Of a stretch of DNA of 53,561 bases, positions 17,184-24,484 are shown piece after piece. The notes beneath the pieces are model-generated. The model made no database searches, had not been told where the DNA came from, and saw only the letters and a program-made list of their open reading frames with translations. A program made the position numbers and the translations under genes. Positions within the stretch are counted from its first letter, which is position 1. Every line of letters starts with the position of its first letter. Source of the stretch: an uncultured Bacteroidales bacterium (GTDB lineage Bacteria > Bacteroidota > Bacteroidia > Bacteroidales > Bacteroidaceae); NCBI GenBank assembly GCA_902760965.1, contig CACWIN010000007.1, positions 1 through 53,561 on the forward strand. The letters are read 5' to 3'.

Positions 17184-18572
17184 ATGAAATCAATAAAGAT
17201 CTTACTGACCGCCGTTGCATTGGCAGTAGTAACTGGGAGCTATGCCCAAAGCCAGCTTAAAGTTCTGCGTGTCACCGATATCACGCCCGAACTGAGTGTA
17301 TATCCTTGCGGTGACCGTCATGAGGCAATGGTGGTTCTGCGCTGTCAGGAGCCGTTTGACCTGATTCTGTCATCAAACTATGATGCCAACCTGGACCTGA
17401 CCGTTACCACCGAAGGTCCCGAAAAGGTTTACAGCATTGTATTCAAGACCAGGGAGGAAGGCACATCGTTCAAGGGCCGTCAGCTTACCATATCGGCCGA
17501 AGGGTTCCAGAAATACTACATTCCTCTGAACCTGAATGACAAGGAAAAGTTTGAATACCTTGTTACCGACCCCTACTCCAAGCTGCGCAGTCTGTTCTAC
17601 ACCGCTACCGAGGAGGGTGTTTCGCTCTTTATTTACGGTATGTATGACCAGGCCATTGACAGGTTCAATATTGCCAAGCAGTGCCCTGAATATGACGAGA
17701 CCGACAATCATATTGACGAGTACATAGAGCAGTGCGATTCGCTCAAGAGCTGGATGATTCAGGCACAGCGTTATACTGACAACAGGGACTATTACAACGC
17801 CAAGGCACTTTACCTTAAGATGCTGGGCAAGAATCCCGAATGTACCATAATCCGCGAACTGTACGAGCAGGCCAGTGACAACTTTAACAGAGTGAGCAAG
17901 CACGATATTGAGGTTGCCCAGGCATACTTTGATACCAAGCGTTATGACGAGGCGCGTGTCCTTTACGAGCATGCCATTGAGCAGAACAACCCGCAGTCAT
18001 CACTTGCAGGCACAAATCTTGCAGCCATCAAGCTTAAAAGGTACAAGGCCGACAACCACACCCGTTCGGTATCGTTCGTATATGAGCCCGATGTAAACAT
18101 CGGCATTATGTTTGCCGGTCTTAAGCCCGACAAGTCAAGCGGATATTTCTCGTTCGGTTTTGAGAGAGGCTGCATTGACCTTATGTCACAAAGTCTTGAG
18201 CCTATCCAGACTCAAGGATTGTACCCCGAAAAGCCCATGTACCAGGCAATGATCAGTGCCGGTTGGACTTTCAGGCTTTACACAAGCAATCCCAATGACT
18301 ATGTGCCTAAGGTTTGGGCTCTGTTCTCACCTTTCAGCTATGCTGCAGGCGGATACTATTCAAAACTGCCTGATCCCGATAACAACAAGGAACTTAAGGA
18401 GGATTACCATTTGATGCATGCAGTTGCTCCCGAGGTAGGTGTTGCCGTAAGAATTTGGCGCGTTATTCTTAGCTACCGCTACCAATACCGTTACGTGCTC
18501 ATCGAGGACAAACCCGTATCTGATAATTTTGGAAAAGCCCGCAACCTTATAGGTTTAGGTTTCTGCTGGTAA
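17184..18572 (+). CDS. TPR-containing outer-membrane-like protein
   Basis: 462 residues with signal peptide MKSIKILLTAVALAVVTGSYA. Residues 20-135 are beta-rich (possibly PEGA-like), 150-290 are helical with TPR-like features (YGMYDQAIDRFNIAKQCPEY, YYNAKALYLKMLGKNP, YDEARVLYEHAIEQN), and about 300-462 have alternating beta-strands ending in an aromatic residue (NLIGLGFCW), as in a small outer-membrane barrel. It could anchor the module to the outer membrane. It is followed nine bases later by the GNAT-like gene. Confidence 0.6.
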   Translation: MKSIKILLTAVALAVVTGSYAQSQLKVLRVTDITPELSVYPCGDRHEAMVVLRCQEPFDLILSSNYDANLDLTVTTEGPEKVYSIVFKTREEGTSFKGRQLTISAEGFQKYYIPLNLNDKEKFEYLVTDPYSKLRSLFYTATEEGVSLFIYGMYDQAIDRFNIAKQCPEYDETDNHIDEYIEQCDSLKSWMIQAQRYTDNRDYYNAKALYLKMLGKNPECTIIRELYEQASDNFNRVSKHDIEVAQAYFDTKRYDEARVLYEHAIEQNNPQSSLAGTNLAAIKLKRYKADNHTRSVSFVYEPDVNIGIMFAGLKPDKSSGYFSFGFERGCIDLMSQSLEPIQTQGLYPEKPMYQAMISAGWTFRLYTSNPNDYVPKVWALFSPFSYAAGGYYSKLPDPDNNKELKEDYHLMHAVAPEVGVAVRIWRVILSYRYQYRYVLIEDKPVSDNFGKARNLIGLGFCW

Positions 18573-18581
18573 AAACTTGAG

Positions 18582-19700
18582 ATGATTCAAATAAAAGAGG
18601 TCCTTACTGACAAGGACAAGAAAAGACTGTTCAGGTTCCCTATTGACCTTTACAGAGAGTGTGATATGTATGTACCGGTGCTCATCGGCGATGAGATGGA
18701 CACCTTTAACCCCAAAAAGAACGGAGCATACAGCTATGCCGATAGCCGCCTTTGGCTGGCGCTGCGTGACGGAAAGATTGTTGGCCGCATCGGCGCAATC
18801 CTTAATCGGGCCGCCAACCAGAAGGATAACGTAAAGCAATTGCGTTTTACCCGCTTTGACTTTATTGATGACTTTGAGGTGTCTAAAGCCTTGTTTGATA
18901 CGGTGATAGCTTGGGCACGTGAGCTTGGCATGACAGAGCTGGTAGGTCCGCTGGGATTCTCCAATCTTGACAAGCAGGGTATGCTGGTTGACGGTTTTGA
19001 CCAGCTGGACATGTACATAACACTCTACAACTACCCCTATTACATAGAGCACATGAAACGTCTGGGTCTGACCAAGAAATGGGACTGGACTGAGACCAAG
19101 GTTATTGTTCCGGATCAAGTTCCTCCCAAGATGGACCAGATTGCCGAAATTTCCGAGAAACGTTACGGCTACTCAATCAAGAAGTTCCGCAACATGAAAG
19201 AGGTACGCCCGTACATACGCAAGGCTATGGAGATAATCAACATTGCTTTTGCAAAACTTCATGGCGTAGTACCTCTATCAGACAAGCAGATTGAGAACAT
19301 GGAACATCTGATTGCGCTTGTGGGGCGTCCGGAGTATTCGCTTATGGTGCAGAATCAGGCCGGCGAACTGGTTGGATTCGGTTTTATTGCTCCTTCAATT
19401 AGCCGCGGCATTCGTGCCAGCAAGGGTAAGTTGGGCTTGTTCTCGGCCCTGAAGGTTTTGGGTGACCTGAATGACCACCGCCACATAGATTTCTACATGA
19501 TAGGTGTAAGGCCTGAGGACCAGAAAAAAGGCGTAGAGTGCATCATTCTGCGTGAAGGAATCAAAGCAATCCAGTCTCACGGCGGCATAGACTGCCAGAC
19601 CGGCCCCATGCTTGAGGACAACGCCAACGTCCAGAACATCTGGAAGCACTTTGAGCACTACACCCACCGCCGTCGCCGCTGCTGGTCCTACACCCTCTAA
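18582..19700 (+). CDS. GNAT-fold protein (putative N-acetyltransferase)
   Basis: 372 residues, cytoplasmic, no signal. The N-terminal half shows an acyltransferase-like layout (SRLWLALRDGKIVGRIGAIL, then LGPLGFSNLDKQGMLVDGFD) and the C-terminal half a second one (YSLMVQNQAGELVGFGFIAP, IDFYMIGVRPEDQKKGVECI). This matches a two-GNAT-domain family common in Bacteroidetes whose substrate is not known to me. It is in line with the upstream secreted module, but its role may be independent. A REP-like repeat follows the stop. Confidence 0.65.
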   Translation: MIQIKEVLTDKDKKRLFRFPIDLYRECDMYVPVLIGDEMDTFNPKKNGAYSYADSRLWLALRDGKIVGRIGAILNRAANQKDNVKQLRFTRFDFIDDFEVSKALFDTVIAWARELGMTELVGPLGFSNLDKQGMLVDGFDQLDMYITLYNYPYYIEHMKRLGLTKKWDWTETKVIVPDQVPPKMDQIAEISEKRYGYSIKKFRNMKEVRPYIRKAMEIINIAFAKLHGVVPLSDKQIENMEHLIALVGRPEYSLMVQNQAGELVGFGFIAPSISRGIRASKGKLGLFSALKVLGDLNDHRHIDFYMIGVRPEDQKKGVECIILREGIKAIQSHGGIDCQTGPMLEDNANVQNIWKHFEHYTHRRRRCWSYTL

Positions 19701-19703
19701 CCT

Positions 19704-19749
19704 AGGGGCACAAAGGGGCACAAAGGGGACGGTTCTTTTTGTGCCCCTC
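19704..19749. repeat. REP-like repeat between convergent genes
   Basis: AGGGGCACAAA is repeated, then GGGGACGGTTC, then TTTTTGTGCCCCTC, so the AGGGGCACAAA arms pair with the distal arm. It sits between convergent genes, and its last base is the first base of the stop codon of the minus-strand epimerase gene. The position suits a bidirectional terminator. Same family as 1-72, 4928-4992 and 24436-24482. Confidence 0.8.
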
Positions 19750-20636
19750 TAAATCACTGAGATTCTGAAAACGAACTCACTGCTCTTTCCGGGATCCAGG
19801 CGGTTGATGTAATCGCGGCCCGATATATCGCCGTCATAGCCTTGATAGTCGCAGCGACCCATCCAGGGTTCGATGCACACAAACGGGGCGTTCTTGCCAG
19901 GCGGTGACCACAAGCCCCAGACCAGTGCATCCTGTGTCTCTACCGCAATATACGGGTTGCAATCCTTGTCGTACAAAATCACCTGATCTATCTGGTGCTC
20001 CTCCAGCACCAATGCATCATTTGCAAAGAGGCTCGGAGTAATGGGCAGCATGGCATCGCTGTCCAGTTCCATCATGCCGGCACTGTCACTGCGATAACCC
20101 TCTTGCGTCAGTTTGCCAATAACGAGCTGGCTGACAGGCTCCTCACCTGATGTGAGGCGGAAATATCCGTGTATGAAATCATCCTTACTGAAGTCCCTGT
20201 AATTGAATCCCGGATGCGCACCTATCTGGTAATACATTGCATCCTTGCCAGGGTTCTTGATGCGCCACTCCACAACAAGAGTGTTATCCTCAAGGCGGTA
20301 TGTAGCCTCAAGACGGAAGGGATACGGATAGACCTGAAATGACTGTTCATCGGACTCAAGGCACAGCACTACGCTCTCCTTGTCATGACAGAGCACCTTG
20401 AAATCGCGGTCACGTGCAAATCCGTGCTGCGGCAAGCGGTAGGTCTTATCTTCCACCCTATACTCACCGTTCCACACTTTGCCCACTATCGGAAAAAGCA
20501 TAGGTGCATGACGGCCCCAATATTCTTTATCGGCAGTCCATATAAGTTCTTCATCGCTGCCTTGTCTCTTAAGGCTGGTCAGTTCAGCTCCGCGCAGATT
20601 AATCACGGCGCTCAGGTGTTCATTCTCTATAATCAT
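19749..20636 (-). CDS. Aldose 1-epimerase family protein (LacX-like)
   Basis: 295 residues, no signal peptide, so cytoplasmic. The galactose-mutarotase fold is visible in LRGAELTSLKRQGSDEELIW, HAPMLFPIVGKVWNGEY, LPQHGFARDRDF (conserved His), WRIKNPGKDAMYYQIGAHPGFNYR and the C-terminal VCIEPWMGR (conserved Glu). It probably interconverts anomers of a sugar or sugar phosphate; the sugar cannot be read from the sequence. It is divergent from the histidine phosphatase gene. Confidence 0.85.
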   Translation of the reverse strand: MIIENEHLSAVINLRGAELTSLKRQGSDEELIWTADKEYWGRHAPMLFPIVGKVWNGEYRVEDKTYRLPQHGFARDRDFKVLCHDKESVVLCLESDEQSFQVYPYPFRLEATYRLEDNTLVVEWRIKNPGKDAMYYQIGAHPGFNYRDFSKDDFIHGYFRLTSGEEPVSQLVIGKLTQEGYRSDSAGMMELDSDAMLPITPSLFANDALVLEEHQIDQVILYDKDCNPYIAVETQDALVWGLWSPPGKNAPFVCIEPWMGRCDYQGYDGDISGRDYINRLDPGKSSEFVFRISVI

Positions 20637-20684
20637 AGGTCAAGTAATTACAATGCGAATATAGCGTTTTTGAGCGGTTTTTAT

Positions 20685-20692
20685 TACTTTTG
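20685..20692 (+). promoter_or_regulatory. -7 box before the histidine phosphatase gene
   Basis: TACTTTTG matches TAnnTTTG, 30 bases before the ATG at 20723. A TATATTCG box on the opposite strand (20656-20663) could serve the divergent epimerase gene. Confidence 0.5.
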
Positions 20693-20722
20693 CCTGAAAC
20701 CTACTGACCAAAAACAATCACA

Positions 20723-21979
20723 ATGAAAAGAATCATACTTGTTATCGCACTATTTACGTGCGCTTTATCATACGCCCAGCGTATGAACGTTCTTGATGAA
20801 ATCAAGGCAAATCCGCAAAAATCCTACGGGACCGATTACCCCTACACTTTCGATGCCCCGGCACTTACCAAATCGCCCAAGGGTTACAAACCTTTCTACA
20901 TAAGCCATTATGCCCGTCACGGCTCGCGCTACTACTGGAACAACTCCCTTTATCTGGAGCTGGATACCATCATGACCGAGGCTCATGAGAAACATCTGCT
21001 CACTCCCGACGGTGAAAAGTTTTATGAGCAGTACAAGGCCTTGTATCCCGAGTTCATGGCCGGTATGGGTGAACTTACCCATGTTGGTTGGGACCAGCAC
21101 CAGGGCATTGCGCGCAAAATGTATGAGAGCTTCCCGGAGGTATTCAAAAAAGGCGGTACTGTCCGTGCCATATCATCCACTACCGGCCGATGCATTATCA
21201 GCATGAGTGCATTCTGCCAGGCCATGGTACAGTGCAATCCCAAGATTGACATCTATGAGCAGGCGTCCAGGGCAACACTGCCCGGCGTAAAGCCCGATGC
21301 CGATGACAATCCCTACCGTAAGCAGGCTCCCCGTGCCAGAGCCGAGCTGGATATGACAGGTTTCAACCCCGAAACCCCGCAGGTGGCATCGAACGATGAG
21401 ATTGTGGCACGCCTGTTTACAAGCACGGAGGGACTTTCACGCAGTTCCCGCCGCATATACAGCAACCTGAAGAACCTGTACACCTCACTGCCCAGCATCG
21501 GCCATGAAGAGTTGCTGATAGGTCTCTTTAAGCCCGAGGAGTTGACTGCCGGTTGGGAGCGTTCCAACCTGAACTCATACCGCAACTGGTACAGGGACAT
21601 CAACGTTATGAAACCCATCGTGCAAGATATCCTGGATCAGGCCAAACTGGTCATAGACGGTGAATGCAACGACATTGCGTCCCTGCGTTTCGGCCATGAC
21701 ACAAACCTGGGACCGCTCAATATCCTGATGGGCATCAATATGCCTAAGGGCGGTGTGACCGATGCCAACCAGCTCAAGTACTATTTCCAGGACTTCCAGA
21801 TTGGCAAGGCCGGAAACCTGCAGTTCATATTCTACAAGAGCAAAAAGAACCCGGAGATCCTGGTAAAATGCCTGCAAAACGGTTACGAGGTGCAGCTCCC
21901 GCTTGACACCGACAACTACCCCTACTACAAGTGGAGCGACTTCTACACCTACTACAGCGCTATTTGCTCAGAGCAGTGA
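20723..21979 (+). CDS. Histidine acid phosphatase family protein (phytase-like), secreted
   Basis: 418 residues with signal peptide MKRIILVIALFTCALSYA. The catalytic RHGSR follows the strand FYISHYA (about residue 60), where the His becomes phosphorylated, and the distal HDTN motif (FGHDTNLGPLNIL, about residue 330) supplies the proton donor. Size and motifs fit phytase/glucose-1-phosphatase/MINPP-like enzymes; the substrate is probably an organic phosphate such as inositol phosphate, not proven. Its last 12 bases overlap the 3' end of the convergent HAD gene. Confidence 0.82.
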   Translation: MKRIILVIALFTCALSYAQRMNVLDEIKANPQKSYGTDYPYTFDAPALTKSPKGYKPFYISHYARHGSRYYWNNSLYLELDTIMTEAHEKHLLTPDGEKFYEQYKALYPEFMAGMGELTHVGWDQHQGIARKMYESFPEVFKKGGTVRAISSTTGRCIISMSAFCQAMVQCNPKIDIYEQASRATLPGVKPDADDNPYRKQAPRARAELDMTGFNPETPQVASNDEIVARLFTSTEGLSRSSRRIYSNLKNLYTSLPSIGHEELLIGLFKPEELTAGWERSNLNSYRNWYRDINVMKPIVQDILDQAKLVIDGECNDIASLRFGHDTNLGPLNILMGINMPKGGVTDANQLKYYFQDFQIGKAGNLQFIFYKSKKNPEILVKCLQNGYEVQLPLDTDNYPYYKWSDFYTYYSAICSEQ

Positions 21980-22660
21980 GGTGAGCTCAGTAAGAGTATG
22001 AATAGTATAGTCCGGGAATGTGGAGTCTGATGGCTCCACATTTCTTATGTTGAACCAGATGGTGTGCAGGCCGTAGGCGGAGCCACCGCTGATATCGGCA
22101 TTCAGGGAATCGCCAATGATTACGGTCTGAGCGGGAGTGGTCCCGGGCAACTGGCTGAAACAGTAGTCAAAATACTCGCGAGACGGTTTGTTGAACCCAA
22201 TATCCAACGAGCCAAAAACGCCATCCACATACTGCATAAGCCCAGCCTTGCCAAGACGGGTGGACTGCTGCAGGTTGCTTGCGTTGCTTACCACATATAC
22301 CTTATATCGGCTCTTAAGATACTCCATAACCTTATGTGCGCCCGATACAGGCACATGCGTATCCCTTAATCCCGCAATAAAATCCAGCTCAAAAGCGGGG
22401 CCATCTGCCTCAATCCCCAGGTCATGAAATATGCCCGCCCAACGGGTGCGGTGCAGTTCATCGACAGTAAGGAGGCCGTCTTCAATGCGTTTCCACAGAA
22501 TTATATTGCGGCTCAAAAAGAACTCAAATATGTCATCGGAGTATTCCAAACCGTTTTTTAGGAAGCAGTTGCGGACATTCTCCCTGGCACACTCCTTAAA
22601 GTCCAGGAGCGTGTCATCAACGTCCATAAAAACGGTAGTTATGTCCTCCTTTTTGAACAT
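21968..22660 (-). CDS. HAD-family hydrolase, YjjG-like
   Basis: 230 residues from ATG at 22660; a GTG one codon earlier is also possible. HAD motif I is MDVDDTLLDF, motif II VVSNASN, motif III the lysine in GFNKPSREYF, and motif IV IIGDSLNADISGG. The helical cap lies between motifs I and II, as in YjjG nucleotidases that clear non-canonical pyrimidine nucleotides. It is the last gene of a four-gene operon (SPFH, RHH, membrane protein, HAD), four bases after its neighbour. Confidence 0.85.
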   Translation of the reverse strand: MFKKEDITTVFMDVDDTLLDFKECARENVRNCFLKNGLEYSDDIFEFFLSRNIILWKRIEDGLLTVDELHRTRWAGIFHDLGIEADGPAFELDFIAGLRDTHVPVSGAHKVMEYLKSRYKVYVVSNASNLQQSTRLGKAGLMQYVDGVFGSLDIGFNKPSREYFDYCFSQLPGTTPAQTVIIGDSLNADISGGSAYGLHTIWFNIRNVEPSDSTFPDYTIHTLTELTSLL

Positions 22661-22664
22661 CACG

Positions 22665-23222
22665 TTATTTGCGCAACATGAAAATAAGTATCAAAATGGC
22701 TGTCATGATTAAAATCGTAATCGCCATTATCAATGATTTGTTCCTTTTTGGCAGATTCTCTATCCGGGCAGGAGTAATGTTGTGCTCCTTGTTATACTTG
22801 TCATACGCCGACCTGAGAATCTCATAGGTCTCTTGGGAATACTTGGCATTTGCACCCATGTTGCAATACATAGGGACCGATGCTTCATCAAGCCATATCA
22901 GCAACTGGCCAGACTCCATGGTCAGATTCTTTATATCGGAATACATAATTTCATTTACCCTGCGGGAATATTTGGATGAGGATACATTTACCTCAATGCG
23001 GTCGTTGTAAATCACAAGAACGGGCTTGTTCCTCCGGATAATGCTGAGAACCAGGATCAGCAACAAAGGAATCGCCGTCAAAGAAAATGTGATTACCGAT
23101 TCCGTTGTGATCTCCTCACCAAATAATTTGAATATGGCAAGCCCCGCTATCAGAAATCCCGCCAACATGCTGGCCCAGGGTGCGCGATAGTAATGCTCGT
23201 GTAAAACTTTAATCTGTCCCAT
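22665..23222 (-). CDS. Small membrane protein with PH-like middle domain
   Basis: 185 residues from ATG at 23222 (MGQIKVLHEHYYRAP); the longer frame upstream is the RHH gene read out of frame. Two membrane segments lie near residues 16-34 and 43-60, then a cytoplasmic segment (VLVIYNDRIEVNVSSSKYSR, YSDIKNLTMESGQLLIWLDE) like the PH-domain proteins of Bacteroidetes, and a C-terminal membrane segment (LIMAITILIMTAILILIFML). Function unknown. It starts two bases after the RHH stop, suggesting coupled translation. Confidence 0.65.
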   Translation of the reverse strand: MGQIKVLHEHYYRAPWASMLAGFLIAGLAIFKLFGEEITTESVITFSLTAIPLLLILVLSIIRRNKPVLVIYNDRIEVNVSSSKYSRRVNEIMYSDIKNLTMESGQLLIWLDEASVPMYCNMGANAKYSQETYEILRSAYDKYNKEHNITPARIENLPKRNKSLIMAITILIMTAILILIFMLRK

Positions 23223-23224
23223 AA

Positions 23225-23389
23225 TCACTGTTTTGGTTTGCGGCCGGCCCGACGCAGCGCATCGGCAATGATCCATTGCAGCTGGCCGTTCACGCTGCGG
23301 AACTCGCTGGCGGCCCATTGTTCCAGGGCCGTCATTGTTGCGGAGTCCACTCTGAGCAGAAAGCTTTTTGAATCAGCGTCTTTAGCCAT
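23225..23389 (-). CDS. Arc-like ribbon-helix-helix DNA-binding protein
   Basis: A 54-residue protein. It starts MAKDADSKSFLLRVDSATM, where SKSFLLRVD is the DNA-contacting beta-ribbon, followed by helices TALEQWAASEF and VNGQLQWIIADALRRAG. This matches Arc/MetJ-type RHH repressors. It lies 12 bases after the SPFH stop and is probably autoregulatory: two direct repeats TTTGATATC lie just downstream of the -7 box of the operon promoter. No toxin gene is adjacent, so an antitoxin role is less likely. Confidence 0.8.
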   Translation of the reverse strand: MAKDADSKSFLLRVDSATMTALEQWAASEFRSVNGQLQWIIADALRRAGRKPKQ

Positions 23390-23401
23390 CTGTGCCGATA
23401 T

Positions 23402-24322
23402 TTAATTATACAATGTGCCGGTGTTCACAACTGGTGCTGCAGGCTCGTCGCCGCACAGGACTACAAGCAGGTTGCTGACCATAGCGGCCTTGCGCTCCTC
23501 GTCAAGTTCAACAACGCCATCTTTCTTAAGGTTATCAAGAGCCATCTTTACCATCGATACAGCACCCTCAACTATCTTTTCGCGAGCCGAGATGATGGCA
23601 TCGGCCTGCTGGCGACGAAGCATAACGGCTGCAATCTCAGGAGCGTATGCCAGGTAGTTGATGCGGGCCTCGACAGCCTCAATTCCGGCAATTGCAAGAC
23701 GCTCGTTCAGAGTCTGCTTAAGGGCCTCGTTTATTTCATCGGCACCGGAACGCAGGGTTACATTGGCATCGGCCCCGGCGTTCTCATCATAGTTGTAACG
23801 ACCTGCAACCTGACGGAGTGCGGCATCGGACTGGACCGATACAAAGTTCTCAAAGGCTCTCATTGTGGCGTTGAGTGTTGCCACACCACTGGGTGTCTGA
23901 CCCATTGTCTGTGAATCAATCTCAAACAGAGCCTTATACACGTCGCGTATTCTCCAAACCATTACCAGGCCTATCATGATGGGGTTGCCGCTCTTGTCAT
24001 TCACTTTGATGGCCTCGGCATTCAGGTTGCGGGCACGCAGTGACACCTTTTTCTTTGTGAGCAGCGGATTGACCCACCAGAAACCGTTCTCGCGGAATGT
24101 GCCTCTGTATTTTCCAAAGAACACCATTGCACGTGCCTCGTTGGGCTCCAACTGAACAAATCCTTTTGCTAAAATTACCAACAGGATAATCATAATAGGA
24201 ATGAAAAATTCAAGATCATACATGCCGGCGGCAACGATCAATCCCACTAAGCATAATTCCATAAGCAGGCCCATAAAGCCGTTCATCTTGAATCCTTTGA
24301 ACTCATACTCTTTTGTTTCCAT
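23402..24322 (-). CDS. SPFH/Band 7 domain membrane protein
   Basis: 306 residues. Two hydrophobic segments at about 15-55 anchor the protein. The SPFH domain follows (GFVQLEPNEARAMVFFGKYRGTFRENGFWWVNPL, then KSGNPIMIGLVMVWRI and NERLAIAGIEAVEARINYLAYAPEIA). The C-terminal part is helical (RRQQADAIISAREKIVEGAVSM), as in flotillin/stomatin proteins that form oligomeric membrane cages. It heads the four-gene operon, with a TTTG-N19-TAnnTTTG promoter. The role of this Bacteroidetes SPFH type is not established. Confidence 0.85.
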   Translation of the reverse strand: METKEYEFKGFKMNGFMGLLMELCLVGLIVAAGMYDLEFFIPIMIILLVILAKGFVQLEPNEARAMVFFGKYRGTFRENGFWWVNPLLTKKKVSLRARNLNAEAIKVNDKSGNPIMIGLVMVWRIRDVYKALFEIDSQTMGQTPSGVATLNATMRAFENFVSVQSDAALRQVAGRYNYDENAGADANVTLRSGADEINEALKQTLNERLAIAGIEAVEARINYLAYAPEIAAVMLRRQQADAIISAREKIVEGAVSMVKMALDNLKKDGVVELDEERKAAMVSNLLVVLCGDEPAAPVVNTGTLYN

Positions 24323-24346
24323 AATCCTTTATTGTTTTAATGTTAT

Positions 24347-24366
24347 TTTGATATCAATTTGATATC
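24347..24366. promoter_or_regulatory. Putative RHH operator: two TTTGATATC direct repeats
   Basis: TTTGATATC occurs at 24347-24355 and 24358-24366, 11 bases apart, about one helical turn. They sit at the expected transcription start of the SPFH operon, just downstream of its -7 box. RHH dimers commonly bind such tandem half-sites, and the operon encodes one, so autoregulation is a reasonable inference. Confidence 0.55.
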
Positions 24367-24367
24367 G

Positions 24368-24398
24368 CAAATGTACACGCATATTCTGAACCCGCAAA
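24368..24398 (-). promoter_or_regulatory. Promoter of the SPFH operon
   Basis: On the minus strand, TTTG (24398-24395), exactly 19 bases, then TACATTTG (24375-24368). This is a full match to the Bacteroidetes sigma-70-type consensus TTTG-N19-21-TAnnTTTG, about 46 bases before the ATG. Confidence 0.8.
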
Positions 24399-24435
24399 GC
24401 ATTTAAACCTATTTAACACAAAGTGGCACAGAGGG

Positions 24436-24482
24436 GCACCCAGGGGCACAAAGGGGACGGTTCTTTTTGTGCCCCTGGGTGC
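24436..24482. repeat. REP-like repeat with 17-bp perfect arms
   Basis: Arms 24436-24452 and 24466-24482 are exact reverse complements; the 13-base loop begins with GGGGACGGTTC. An additional partial GGGGCAC unit precedes it. It begins two bases after the stop codon of the minus-strand ABC-F gene and may terminate that transcript. Same family as 19704-19749. Confidence 0.85.
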
Positions 24483-24484
24483 GT

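Noticed and set aside
17373-17972. Long minus-strand open frame (199 codons) inside the TPR/barrel gene
   Set aside because: It is antisense to a gene with a signal peptide and clear repeats, has no promoter or recognisable motifs, and reflects codon bias of the real frame.
23225-23389. RHH gene as antitoxin of a toxin-antitoxin pair
   Set aside because: Neighbours are SPFH and a membrane protein; no RelE/ParE-like toxin is adjacent, and the promoter repeats favour a plain repressor.
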